The position numbers and the translations under genes are program-made. Positions 30,975 to 41,300 of a stretch of DNA of 64,000 nt are shown here, one piece after another. Location: NCBI GenBank assembly GCA_947449255.1, contig CANFQX010000001.1, positions 284,606-348,605 of the forward strand, in the 5' to 3' direction. The notes beneath the pieces are model-generated. The model had not been told where the DNA came from. It worked only from the letters and a program-made list of their open reading frames with translations, and searched no databases. The DNA is from Pseudobdellovibrionaceae bacterium. GTDB lineage: Bacteria > Bdellovibrionota > Bdellovibrionia > Bdellovibrionales > Bdellovibrionaceae. Position 1 is the stretch's first letter, and each line of letters begins with the position of its first letter.

Positions 30975-32732
30975 ATGGAATGGATCAAAGCTATCATATT
31001 TTTGGCATTTCAGCTTGGGGCAATAATGACCCATGCACAGGCATCCTATTCTGAGGAGACGGGCACTTTAGAAAGTATCTATGAAACCAAAGCTCGCTCA
31101 GTTTTAAACACCCTGCTTCGCCCGCAAGAATACACACTTATCATATCAGCTGAACTAGAAAAAGATGATGCAAAACTCAAAGCCTATAGAGAAAAACTTG
31201 AACTAGAATATCTTCCGGGCCTTCCGGTGCCGGGCGATGACAGTTTGAAACCCGCGACAAACTCCTTGCATGAAATGCGCGGAAAAGTTGCGGTTCACTT
31301 GGTCTTGAGTCCAGACGTCACCGCTGATAAAGAAGCAGTCATAAAAAAAATACTCTCAAACAAACTCCATCTCGACGAAAGCAACGGTGACTCAATCAGC
31401 ATCTCACGAGCGCCCTTTCCTAGCGATCCCAAACCAGAAGCTTTGCCGCCATCCATTCTGCCCGAATTCACTTGGAAGACCTGGAGTTTAATCCTGCTTC
31501 TAGCTCTATTATCGCTATCTGGACTCATCTATTATTTCTCAAAGCGAAGCCAAAAAAAGGCAGATGAAAATACAACTGATCCTAACGCACCTTTTGATTT
31601 TTCTTTACATCCAATCTCTCCTAAATTAATTAAAATTCCAAAAGAAGAACCCGCAAGCAATAGCCAAGATACCAACACCATCTCAATAGACGATATGGAT
31701 CGAGAAAAAGACTTTATCTTAAGCCTCGCCTCCCAGTATCCAAAAATTTGCTCCGACATCGCCGTTTCGATGATTGACAGAAATTTAGAAAAAAACCTAA
31801 TTATCGTGTTTGATTATCTAGGCTGGGAACTAGCGAAAAAACTGATGACTGAACTGCCTGCTCGCTCTTGGGCACGCCTGGGTCAAAAGCTTCGCCTCAA
31901 AAAAGAAAAAGAAAATAATCAAAGCATCTTTGAAGCGCTGACGTCATTGCATAAGGAATTTCTTGTTGGAATCCTCGAGCGAGGTGCCCTCAATGATGAA
32001 AAAAATCCATTTTCTTTCCTTTCGAAGGCCACCCCATCGGAGCGGCTTGAAATCTTAAAAAGTGAATCTGCAACAAATATTGCAGTCATCAGTTTTTTCA
32101 TGTCTCCCGAAGAGTTGAATGAAAACCTACAAGACTTTTCCCCAGAAATGCAAAGCGATGTGACAACGGCTATGTCAAGGCTGCAATCCCTACCAGATGC
32201 AGTCATCAAGACATTATCACAAAATTTGCAGACAAAATTACTCCATTTTCGCAGTGAACCGACGACGGCAATCAATGGTGCAGCTATTGCCGGCAGAACA
32301 CTTCGCGCAATGACCCCAGAACGCGAACATGAAATCCTCCGGCAAATGCAAGATACGAACCCAGAGGAAGCAAATAAAATTAGAAAATTATTCCTGCAGT
32401 TCTCTGATCTCACTCAGTTTCCAAAAGATGCTGTAGCACTGGCTTTGGGTGAAGTCGAAATTCAGGATCTTGTCAGAGCCCTGAAGGACCAAGGAGCGGC
32501 CTTCACAGAGCCTATTTTAAAACTGCTTCCACCGAAAAAAGCGATCATGGTTCAAAGAGATCTAGAGTCACCTGCTCTCAGGTCAAAAGGGCCTGAGCAA
32601 TGGGCTGCTCGACGAATGATCGTCTTAAAAGTCGAAGCCTTTTTCAACAGCCAAGGGCTCTCAATAAAAAACATTTGGGATCAAATCGAAATTGAAAATT
32701 CAAATACAAAAAATTATAGGCGAGCTGGCTGA
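30975..32732 (+). CDS. FliF-like periplasmic domain / TM / FliG-like (M and C) fusion protein
   Basis: A 585-residue protein. A signal peptide occupies about 1-22. Residues about 30-150 match the FliF C-terminal periplasmic domain: YETKARSVLNTLLRPQEY, TLIISAEL, then VAVHLVLS, KKILSNKLHLDESNGDSIS and SRAPFP, mirroring the R-G-D-S-V-x-V-x-x-x-P-F end of FliF. A transmembrane helix follows at about 170-188. Residues about 350-430 read like FliG-M and 436-565 like FliG-C (MTPEREHEILRQMQDTNPEE, LALGEVEIQDLVRALKDQGA, PPKKAIMVQRDLE). By eye, Lys521/Lys522 sit where E. coli FliG has Arg281, and Arg528-Asp529 where it has Asp288-Asp289. FliF ring domains 1-2 and FliG-N are missing. It heads a four-gene operon, 7 kb from motB. 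Family reading by eye; function inferred. Confidence 0.8.
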   Translation: MEWIKAIIFLAFQLGAIMTHAQASYSEETGTLESIYETKARSVLNTLLRPQEYTLIISAELEKDDAKLKAYREKLELEYLPGLPVPGDDSLKPATNSLHEMRGKVAVHLVLSPDVTADKEAVIKKILSNKLHLDESNGDSISISRAPFPSDPKPEALPPSILPEFTWKTWSLILLLALLSLSGLIYYFSKRSQKKADENTTDPNAPFDFSLHPISPKLIKIPKEEPASNSQDTNTISIDDMDREKDFILSLASQYPKICSDIAVSMIDRNLEKNLIIVFDYLGWELAKKLMTELPARSWARLGQKLRLKKEKENNQSIFEALTSLHKEFLVGILERGALNDEKNPFSFLSKATPSERLEILKSESATNIAVISFFMSPEELNENLQDFSPEMQSDVTTAMSRLQSLPDAVIKTLSQNLQTKLLHFRSEPTTAINGAAIAGRTLRAMTPEREHEILRQMQDTNPEEANKIRKLFLQFSDLTQFPKDAVALALGEVEIQDLVRALKDQGAAFTEPILKLLPPKKAIMVQRDLESPALRSKGPEQWAARRMIVLKVEAFFNSQGLSIKNIWDQIEIENSNTKNYRRAG

Positions 32733-32768
32733 TAAGGTTTATTAGGCGTTAACAAATACAAGGATGTT

Positions 32769-34685
32769 GTGAAATTAAAGTATAAGTTCATCCTATTTTT
32801 TGTTCCTCTATTTATCATCGAACTGGTGACTGTCTCTCTTTTTAATATCGAATCCTTTGAACAAGACAAAATAGCTTATGTTTTTTCATCCACAATGGAA
32901 ACGACAAACACCGCTCTCGCTCTTTTGCAAAATGAAATCATGGCACAGAGACCCCTCTTAGAAATATTCACATCCTCTTTTGATTTTGTTCAAAATGCTT
33001 TCCCTCCTCAAACAAAGTCTTTCCTCCAAGCAAACGAAAGCATTGCCTATGTTGAAACCGGCGGACAAAGTGCTGGAGAATTTAAAAAATTGGATAGCCT
33101 TGGACAGCCCATACCCAATTTCATTTGGCCAGAAGAGAAAATTACCTTTTCTTCAACGACCTTGATGAAGGAACCTGTCTTAGAACCGAAAATTTTTAAG
33201 GAAAGGCCGGACCTTTGGGGACTTACTTACACCCTGCCGATGCGTGGATATCATTACCCCGCCTACAGATTTCGAGTAGTTTTTAAAAGGAATATCCTCC
33301 AAACACTTTTAGACAAGCCACGCTACTTTCAATTATTCCTGATCGACAGAAATGGCGAAATCTTATTGAAGCCTCACGGTTCTAAAAATACCAGCCATCT
33401 CCATTTTATTGAAGAACAAATTAAACTGATCCTTCAAAATCAAAAAAAGATCCCGAACGAAAACAGCATAAACTCATTCACGCGAGAAATACCGGGATTT
33501 AATAAAGAACCATTGCTAATTTCAGTGGCACTTGGCACTGACAATCCATGGGGCTTTCTTTCAGTTATAGAAAAATCAAAAACGCTTGGGGCTGTTCAAA
33601 AAATGAAACGAAACTCTCTGGGAGTTTTATTCTTGCTGGTTGGTGTGGGCCTTGTTTTGATTCTCATTTTAGTTCACGCCTTAGTCAAAAACATAGAGAT
33701 TCTGAAAAAAGGCCTTGTTGATTTCTCAAATGGAAATTGGAAAACAAGGTCGACCATTAAATCCAAAGATGAAATAGGCATTCTTTCAAATATTTTTAAT
33801 GATATGACTTTAAAAATTGAAACGCTGGTCAGTGAAAATATTGAAAAATCACGAATGGCAGGAGAACTCGATACAGCAAGGAATGTACAGAAATCAATGG
33901 TGCCCAGTGTTGATTTGAAGGACTTGAATTTTGATCTCCATGCACACTTCGAGCCCGCCAGCGAGTGCGGTGGCGATTGGTGGTACTATAACGCTACTGA
34001 AAGTCACATTGTGGTCTATATAGCTGACGTGACTGGACATGGCGTTGCACCGGCACTTCTGACTGCGGCAGCGCGAGCAGCAGTCTCGGCTCTTCAAACC
34101 ACCGGTATAAGTGTCTTGTCTGATTTTGTACAAAACCTAAATAGAGTTATCTATGAAAGTGGCAGTGGAAACCTCATGATGACATTTTTAATGGCCTCGA
34201 TAGATCGCAAGACAGGCCTTGTGGAATACGTGAATGCCAGCCATTGTCCACCCGTGATCTTTAGCAGAACAAACGAAAAAATCGAGACCGTATTTCTCGA
34301 CGATGTTGGTGGGCCGAGATTAGGAGAGGGACCTCACTCTATTTATAGATCCTCTCAAGCTCGCATGTCACCTGGCGATTTCATGCTCACCTTCACGGAT
34401 GGCCTGACTGAGTCCAGCAACGAAAGTGGGAGGTTCTTTGGTGATAGGAAGACATTAAAGACGATGAGTCAGTCCATTTCTGAAAAGAAGAATTCTCAAG
34501 AGATAAAAGATGACCTCTTGCAAGAGTTCCAAGCCTTCAAAAAGGGAGTTCCGCTTGATGATGATTTGACTTTTTTTATTCTCAAGTATCGACAACCGAA
34601 AGATACAGTCAAAGAACTTTCTGAATCGAAATTTAATCCACCCAACGGCTTTGGAGATTTCGAAGGAAGGTCTAAGCCCCATTGA
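32769..34685 (+). CDS. Membrane SpoIIE-type (PP2C) phosphatase with periplasmic sensor and HAMP
   Basis: A 638-residue serine/threonine phosphatase. It starts at GTG 32769 with AAGG six bases earlier. TM1 lies near 5-26, a periplasmic domain of about 240 residues follows, TM2 lies near 282-306 (LLVGVGLVLILILVHAL), then HAMP (LVDFSNGNWKTRSTIKSKDE) and a short coiled coil. The SpoIIE catalytic domain (about 385-620) has its metal-binding acids in ECGGDWW, IADVTGHGVAPALL and FTDGLTESSN. SpoIIE proteins usually dephosphorylate anti-anti-sigma (STAS) proteins, but none is encoded here. It is 36 bp after the FliF-FliG-like gene and overlaps the next gene by 4 bp, so its likely target or output concerns that apparatus. 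Signal unknown. Confidence 0.9.
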   Translation: MKLKYKFILFFVPLFIIELVTVSLFNIESFEQDKIAYVFSSTMETTNTALALLQNEIMAQRPLLEIFTSSFDFVQNAFPPQTKSFLQANESIAYVETGGQSAGEFKKLDSLGQPIPNFIWPEEKITFSSTTLMKEPVLEPKIFKERPDLWGLTYTLPMRGYHYPAYRFRVVFKRNILQTLLDKPRYFQLFLIDRNGEILLKPHGSKNTSHLHFIEEQIKLILQNQKKIPNENSINSFTREIPGFNKEPLLISVALGTDNPWGFLSVIEKSKTLGAVQKMKRNSLGVLFLLVGVGLVLILILVHALVKNIEILKKGLVDFSNGNWKTRSTIKSKDEIGILSNIFNDMTLKIETLVSENIEKSRMAGELDTARNVQKSMVPSVDLKDLNFDLHAHFEPASECGGDWWYYNATESHIVVYIADVTGHGVAPALLTAAARAAVSALQTTGISVLSDFVQNLNRVIYESGSGNLMMTFLMASIDRKTGLVEYVNASHCPPVIFSRTNEKIETVFLDDVGGPRLGEGPHSIYRSSQARMSPGDFMLTFTDGLTESSNESGRFFGDRKTLKTMSQSISEKKNSQEIKDDLLQEFQAFKKGVPLDDDLTFFILKYRQPKDTVKELSESKFNPPNGFGDFEGRSKPH

Positions 34686-36793
34686 TAAAACTCATAAAAA
34701 ACTATCTCGGTAGAAAATATTTTTTTGAATTTTTTCAATATGGGCTAGCACTCGCACTCAGTTCTTACGGTTTTTATTTACTAAAATACAGTCATGAAGC
34801 CAATTTCTCATCCACAGGCGAAGTTATTTCAGATGGTTTCATCGAAAACCCGAAAAATGATGTCCGATTCAAAACACCTGGGGATCTTGATTGGAATTTT
34901 GCTGAAGACAAAACAGGTGTTCGCTTCGGAGATTCGATCTTCACTGGTGAAGACAGCAGCGTCAATCTCAACATCAAATCACTCAATCTAAGCTTGGAAG
35001 CCAACACACTGATCCACATCAATCAGCTCGAAAAAACATTTATGCTGAACCTAGCTAGAGGCGCAATGCAAGCCGTCCTTCCTGAAGGTCAGAACTCTAT
35101 CCTTATTCAAGTAGGCCTAGAAAAATTCAAGGTTGTAAATAGGGGAAAAACCACTGCTTCCTTTGTTCTTAGCAATCCCGAGCCTTCGAATGAACTGAAA
35201 AAGATTGGCCTTTCTGTGGATCAAGGCAGAATTCAGTTTCAGACAGAGAAAGGCGATCTCATTGACGGCGAAAGCGGTCAGAATATTCTTTTCAAGGCAA
35301 TCAATGGCCACGCTACAAATATAGATAAAATAAATTTTCAAATTCAGACGCCTTCCGAGAACAAACTCATTATTGAAAATGAAATTTTATCAATCTCATT
35401 TTCCTGGACTGGTCCTCCTCAGACAAAATTTTCTCTTAAGATTGCTGGTGGATCAAACAGTCACCTTCCAGAACTCCAAGAAATTCAGCCGACAGCTAGC
35501 AAAAATTTACTTCATTTTAACCAGAAGGGAATTTCGACAAGCGGTAGTTACTTTCTGCAAATAGAAGCAGCAACCCCTTCTGGTGATCATTTTAAAACAA
35601 AAGCACTGCCTATTCATATCGTATCGCTGCGGCCGCCCATCATCTATGACTCCACTATAAAATATTTTGATCCAACTCGTTCAATGGCAGCTCTGCAATT
35701 TGAAAGAATTTCTTTTCTCGATCATTTCGACATTCAGTTTGCACACGATCAACAATTTAAAAATATTTTCAATTCGCAAAAATCCAGTCAATTCAATCCG
35801 CAGTTTGTGATGTCTAAACCTGGCCAGATTTTTCTGCGAGCTCGTTACCAACTGAAGGGAGTTGAACCTCTGTCGCTTTGGTCTGAAATTGTCGCCATTG
35901 ACATTCCCCTACCGATACCTGCACCTAAAGTGCGCATTTCAAATATTGATCTCAAAAATCGTTCCGCCTCAGTTGAGTGGCCCGTCGAACCCCGTGCTCA
36001 AAACTATGAGGTCACTTGGCTAGGAAAAAATCCATTATCACGAAATCCCCCAAGGACCATAGCTGAAAATTCTCTGTCCCTTTCATTGAAAAAAAGGACT
36101 CCACAAATTATTAGTGTTACAGCTTATGCCAATCAAAAAATAAAAAGCCTTTCTTCTTCGCCAATCATTCTGCCCGGCCTCGTGCCAGAGCCCCATTGGG
36201 TTTCCTTCGAACGGACAGCTCCGCCTTTAAGTCGAGTTGAAAGTAAGCAACTGTCAAAAATTCAACTGCGCTGGGCCCTTGATGGTCCAATGAAGGAAAG
36301 TGTCCTCGAAATCAGTGGTGATAAATCATTCAAGAATAAAAAAACACAGATCATCAATGCCGCCGAGATGAGTTTTCTATCTGAATCCACCGAAACGATA
36401 TACGCTCGAGTCAAAGAACAAGTTCCACCAGATGAATATTTAGCTGAATACTCTAGCGTCGCCATCTTGGCACCAAAGACAGGTGAGTCTATTTCGCCAC
36501 CAAATCTAACACTGCCTAAAAACAATGAAACAATTTTATTTCCAAAAAACTTTGCGGCCAGCGTGGACTTGAGTTGGACTCCCTGTTCAGGGGCCTTTGG
36601 GTACGATATAGAAATTGGTCCTTTTTCAAGTTCGGTCAAAAGTAACTCTCGCGTTTACACAGTTATAAAATCAAAATATATTTTCTCAAAGCCAGCACCT
36701 GGCGTCTATCAGTGGCGAGTTCGTTGTTTTGATCGCTACTCTCAATCGAACTGGGGCCCCTTTGGGCGATTTAAGATTATCTATGGAATTTAG
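34682..36793 (+). CDS. FecR-like and Fn3-like membrane-anchored protein
   Basis: A 703-residue protein with a TTG start that overlaps the stop of the phosphatase gene in TTGA. One N-terminal transmembrane anchor (YGLALALSSYGFYLL) precedes a FecR-type beta domain at about 50-190 (VRFGDSIFTGEDSSVNLNI, LSLEANTLIHINQLEK, LNLARGAMQAVLP, FKVVNRGKTTASFVLS). Four or more beta-sandwich, Fn3-like modules follow, each ending in a W-S/W-x-G strand (LSWTPCSGAFGYDIEIG, GVYQWRVRCFDRYSQSNWG). No iron-signalling sigma factor is nearby. It is the third gene of the four-gene operon and its end overlaps the next gene by 11 bp. Its large, repeated periplasmic part looks like a spacer or scaffold. Confidence 0.78.
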   Translation: MIKLIKNYLGRKYFFEFFQYGLALALSSYGFYLLKYSHEANFSSTGEVISDGFIENPKNDVRFKTPGDLDWNFAEDKTGVRFGDSIFTGEDSSVNLNIKSLNLSLEANTLIHINQLEKTFMLNLARGAMQAVLPEGQNSILIQVGLEKFKVVNRGKTTASFVLSNPEPSNELKKIGLSVDQGRIQFQTEKGDLIDGESGQNILFKAINGHATNIDKINFQIQTPSENKLIIENEILSISFSWTGPPQTKFSLKIAGGSNSHLPELQEIQPTASKNLLHFNQKGISTSGSYFLQIEAATPSGDHFKTKALPIHIVSLRPPIIYDSTIKYFDPTRSMAALQFERISFLDHFDIQFAHDQQFKNIFNSQKSSQFNPQFVMSKPGQIFLRARYQLKGVEPLSLWSEIVAIDIPLPIPAPKVRISNIDLKNRSASVEWPVEPRAQNYEVTWLGKNPLSRNPPRTIAENSLSLSLKKRTPQIISVTAYANQKIKSLSSSPIILPGLVPEPHWVSFERTAPPLSRVESKQLSKIQLRWALDGPMKESVLEISGDKSFKNKKTQIINAAEMSFLSESTETIYARVKEQVPPDEYLAEYSSVAILAPKTGESISPPNLTLPKNNETILFPKNFAASVDLSWTPCSGAFGYDIEIGPFSSSVKSNSRVYTVIKSKYIFSKPAPGVYQWRVRCFDRYSQSNWGPFGRFKIIYGI

Positions 36794-38126
36794 ATCTCTT
36801 AAAATCTTTTTTTATTTCGAAAAATTATTGGTGCTCTGCTTTGCCCTTTGCTTCCTTTCGCCCTCGGCTTTTGGACTTGAAGTCGAGGCCGTCGACTCAG
36901 TCTCTTCTAATGTCGAAAAAGACCGCGAAAATGACTCTTTTTTAAATTCTTATGACCAGACCAAGTCCACCCCCATTCTGATGAGCCCCTTAGATCAACA
37001 TTACAAAGAGATCAATTATTTTCAGGAAGACTGTCTTAAGTTAATCAGTCCACCCACTTTATTTTTTAACAAAATTGAGACTCAGCCGACACAAACAAAA
37101 AACTTTTTTTTATTGAGACTGACTGGAAAATTACCTAAGGAGAAAAACTTAGATTTTTCTAAAAACTACATTGAATTCATCGACCATCGGGGGCAAATTG
37201 AAAAGCTTGCTTTTGATCCGCAAGTTTTTCAAATACAAAGCGATAGGGATGGGGAATCTCTCCTCAGCTTTATTGCGCCGAGTTCTCGAACAATTAAGAT
37301 CGGTTTTGTATTTCGTCAAAAAACGGACCAAGAGTATGATTTAAATATTGAAATTAGCAAAAATGGGGATATCAAAAGGGCCGTTTTTTTGCCTATTTTG
37401 AATTCCGAGAAAAAATTAAATTTTTGCGCTAAAAGTTTAATTAAGGTTGGCGCGAATGCCTCTTTGTCAGAATATAGCCAAAGACTTGCCTCAATTAATA
37501 GTGATGTCTATGCAGCTCCGCAAGTTCTGCAATTCAATTTCAATTGGTCTCAAGTTGTTAACAGAAGAGAACAACGAATTTTTAGTATCGAGGGCGGCCT
37601 CCAAGAAATGCCTCTGCCTGAATCGGATTTATTTTCTGCTCAAACTTTTTCCACTGTCCATTTTCAGACCCAGTACCTTTGGCAATTTCGAGAAAACCGC
37701 TACAACACCATCATAGCAAATTCGGTCATTTCTCCGTATTATCGCCTAGGAATGGCCATTGAAAATATAGATATCTATAAATTTAACGAGGCCAATTTGG
37801 TCACTCTGGATCGAAGCTCCTCTATTCAATTTGTTGGCGGTATTGGCCTGAGTTCTTATATTTCGAAATTTTGGATGATGGATTTTTCCGGCGACATGAA
37901 AGTCCAAGGCTATGGAACTGGCTTTGTTAAAAATTATTTATCGTTTGAGGGACAATGGAGCATCCATTATCAGCCTCAATGGAGATGGAAAAACTCTTTT
38001 TTGGGCATGAATACAAAATTAATTTACAGTGAACTCACGTACGAAAGAGAGAATGGATTAGACAAAAATGGTTCCGTGAATAACCTCACTGCTCAGGCTG
38101 GACTCTTCTGGGGGTTTACTTTTTAA
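36783..38126 (+). CDS. Exported outer-membrane barrel-like protein, last gene of the motor operon
   Basis: A 447-residue protein from ATG 36783, overlapping the previous gene by 11 bp; an upstream in-frame start at 36729 would overlap more. The signal peptide is LLVLCFALCFLSPSAFG. The first 200 residues form a globular domain, with one Cys pair candidate. The last 220 residues alternate aromatic strands (FNFNWSQVVNRREQRIFSI, TVHFQTQYLWQFRENRYNTI, GGIGLSSYISKFWMMDFSG, LSFEGQWSIHYQPQWRWKNS) and end in WGFTF, with a terminal Phe as in many outer-membrane barrels. No named family is recognised. It may be the outer-membrane part of the machine encoded by the operon. Confidence 0.75.
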   Translation: MEFRSLKIFFYFEKLLVLCFALCFLSPSAFGLEVEAVDSVSSNVEKDRENDSFLNSYDQTKSTPILMSPLDQHYKEINYFQEDCLKLISPPTLFFNKIETQPTQTKNFFLLRLTGKLPKEKNLDFSKNYIEFIDHRGQIEKLAFDPQVFQIQSDRDGESLLSFIAPSSRTIKIGFVFRQKTDQEYDLNIEISKNGDIKRAVFLPILNSEKKLNFCAKSLIKVGANASLSEYSQRLASINSDVYAAPQVLQFNFNWSQVVNRREQRIFSIEGGLQEMPLPESDLFSAQTFSTVHFQTQYLWQFRENRYNTIIANSVISPYYRLGMAIENIDIYKFNEANLVTLDRSSSIQFVGGIGLSSYISKFWMMDFSGDMKVQGYGTGFVKNYLSFEGQWSIHYQPQWRWKNSFLGMNTKLIYSELTYERENGLDKNGSVNNLTAQAGLFWGFTF

Positions 38127-38338
38127 TTGCCTCTGAATCTGCACTTGCGACACCAATAAATTTCTTTTTTAAATCTCATTTTGAGAATCATTCAAAGAGA
38201 GAATTCCCTCCCCCTATCCAGCCCGAGGTCCACATTCTTACCTTTGTCTAGGATGGAATATACAAGACTTCATATCCCGGACCTTCAGCTTTCGCAAAAA
38301 TGTGCCGAAATATGATACATGCCATGGAGGCCTTCTTT

Positions 38339-41300
38339 GTGAAATTACACAATAGAAAATCTGCAAGAGGAATTTATTTTCTTTTGCTGTCAATTATAAC
38401 TCAATTTTGGATTTCTCTAACAGGATGTTCACCCGCCGGCGTGCAGGGTGGTGTTATTTCTCAAAAATTTAATGGGATCAAATCTGTTTATCCCATCAGT
38501 CCAAATTCAGTAAAGATTGATTGGGATCTTAATTCACGATTTACAAAATACAAAATATATCGAAAAGGAAATCCGGAAGCCATCAAAGAGGCCACCTTTG
38601 GTGGTGCCATAGTTGAAAGCCTTTCTCCTTTGACGACATATGAGTTTTCTGTGACTGGCTTTACAGATAAAGGAACTGAAGAGGGCTTAGGGGATTTTAT
38701 TTCAGTGCGAACTTTTGGAAATTTCAACGGTATCGGTGCTTTGAATCTGGCGGCCAAGTCCACTTCGAGAATTGATTTGGTCTGGGCCTCTGAAAGTGAA
38801 CTTATTAAATATGATATCTATCTCCGAGTACAAAATGAATTCTTTAATTTCAAAACACCGTCCCTTTCGATTCAGGGTGCAGCCACGGCCTCGATTGAAT
38901 CTCTGACTCCAGGCACTTCCTACTGTTTTTTCATTATTGCGAGGTATTTAGATGGGACCTCGGAGCCAGCAGAAAGCACCTCTCTGACAGCGCCCTGTGC
39001 AAACACCCAGTCTGGCGTAACCGTCATTCCAAAAGTTTCCCTAAACCCCGTGGTTTTTGGGACCTACCCTTGGTTCCTCGTCAGTGGTGCTGAAACCAAT
39101 ATGAAGACCGAGGTTTTTGAAAAAAGCAATCCCCCTCTCATGGATATTCGCCTCGGACAAATCACGGGAAATGGTCCACTGCGCTCCGGAGTTGCCTCAG
39201 ATTATGGTTCTAAAAGTTTTTATGCAAAAGTGACTCAATATCCAACTGGTACTGACCCGGTGAGGACGGCCATTATCAGTTTAGAAATTTATTCTAACAC
39301 TTTTCCTGGCATCAATCAGCCCACGGCCCTCATTCGCAATCTAAACTTCCCCTCTAACTCAACAAAAAAAGCGCCCCTCTTTCCAAATCTTGCTTCCGAA
39401 GGCTTGGGCTCCCAATCTTTAGGCTACACCTTCGCAAAGGGAGATTTCAATTGTGATGGATTGCCAGACATTGCCGTTTCGGCAAAGGACTCAACACCTT
39501 TTCTAAATATACTCCATGACCAAGAACTGGGTGCGGTGATCATTTATTATACCCAAAAGAAATTCAATCTTGATACATCTCAATATGAGTTCAGCTTTAA
39601 AACAGATGTTTTGCCTTCAGTCTCGGCGGTGGCACCTAATCCTCAACTCATTTACTATCCCTCCACCAGTGGTTTTCATTTAGGAACGAAATTAGCCACG
39701 GGAAACTTCAATAACGATTGCGTTCGTGAACGCTACGACCCACCAGATAATACTTGGCCAATTCTAAGTTCTCGAAAAGATAATTGCGATCTTATCTATT
39801 CAAGTACGGCCGCATTGACAAATCCTGCAATCGCAGCGCCAGATGGAAGCTATCCCAGCGCTCTGTTTCAAAAAATTAATCGTTGCGATGATCTGGTTAT
39901 TTCAATAAATAGTTCTTATCAAACTACCTATGGCTCTTCAGGGGGGTTTTTCATCCTCTATGGAGATCCAGGATCAGGCCTAGTGACAAGCTCTGGAACA
40001 AATAATTATGGTGTCAATGAGTCGACCTGTGATTTGTTTTCTGGGAGTTGTCGTCCCGGGTTTTATACACATTGGGATTCTGCCAATGTGTATAGCTTTG
40101 GCCGAGCTCTGGCGGTCGGTGATTTCAATAATGACGGCTATGATGACCTTGCAACTTCAAGCTATAAATACTTAGGAACAGCACCAACCGTCAACACCTA
40201 CGGATTAGTCAGCATCCTTCGCGGCAGCTCTGGCGGATTGCAGCCCTTATTTGCTCCACCACTCGGTTCTAGTTATAATTTTCCGGAGGTTGTTGGGGAC
40301 AACACCGGAGGATTTTATTCCTCTGTTCAAACGGCTGAAGCCTTAGGCTTTGGCTATTCTATTGGTGTGGCTTACAACTCGCGTTCATGCCTATCATATG
40401 GATCGGGTGCGACCGCTATTTCGGCGCGAAGCGCTCCTGTGGGCCCTCGGTTTGATTTTACGAAGTGTGATGATTTGATTATTGGTGACCCTTACCGCGC
40501 TCAAGGACGTGGCAGCATTGTGTCTTGCGTAGGCGCATTGGGAAATGCCAACAACACGTCCTTAATTACTGAGCGCAGAAAAATGATTACAAGTTGGAAT
40601 TGTGCCGCACATTACCCTGCGAATTTAGAGGATGGTGCCGGGTATGGATTTTCTATCCTTGGAGTCCCTAATCAAAATGGCTACCCTGTGGCTGCTGAAA
40701 ATTTAACTAACGTCAATCCAGATACCCCCGGAGCACTTTTTGTAGGAGCACCCTTCGCCAGCGTTCCAAATAAAGCCGCTGTTGATAATGATCCAACTCA
40801 AAGAGGATTATCTGCTGGCGGTGTTTTTGGTTACTATATCACTCCCTCGGCTGTCACAGCTTCACCCCCAGGAATTCAAGGAATTCTAGGGAGCAACATC
40901 GGTGAAACAAGTCATCCTGTGAACGCCATCAATCAGATCCCCTGCAATGCCGACAACAATAATGTCAACAACAGCCGTTGCGAAAATCAATTTATCTATC
41001 TCCCTTCCCCAGAGCCATACATGCACTTTGGATGGACTTTGTCGTCTCTGGACGATGTTAAAATTGGAACTGTTGACAGCGAAACAACTAATTTTGATCG
41101 CACACGAAATCTTCCTCTTTTAGCTGTTTCTGCACCTTTCAAATCAGTTCCAGGCCCCCTCGGTACAACCTTACCTAATGCAGGAAGTTTATATATCTTC
41201 CGTCCAGACCTTTCAGTTGTGACCAGCAATTCTAGCAAAAGAGCCTGCATGGCGGGAACCACAGTTGCGCTAAAAAAAGGTCTCACCGCTAGCGAAACTT

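Noticed and set aside
30975..32732. Reading the fusion protein as an ordinary flagellar FliG or FliF
   Set aside because: It has a signal peptide, a transmembrane helix and both domain types in one chain, lacks FliF ring domains 1-2 and FliG-N, and no flagellar structural gene lies beside it.
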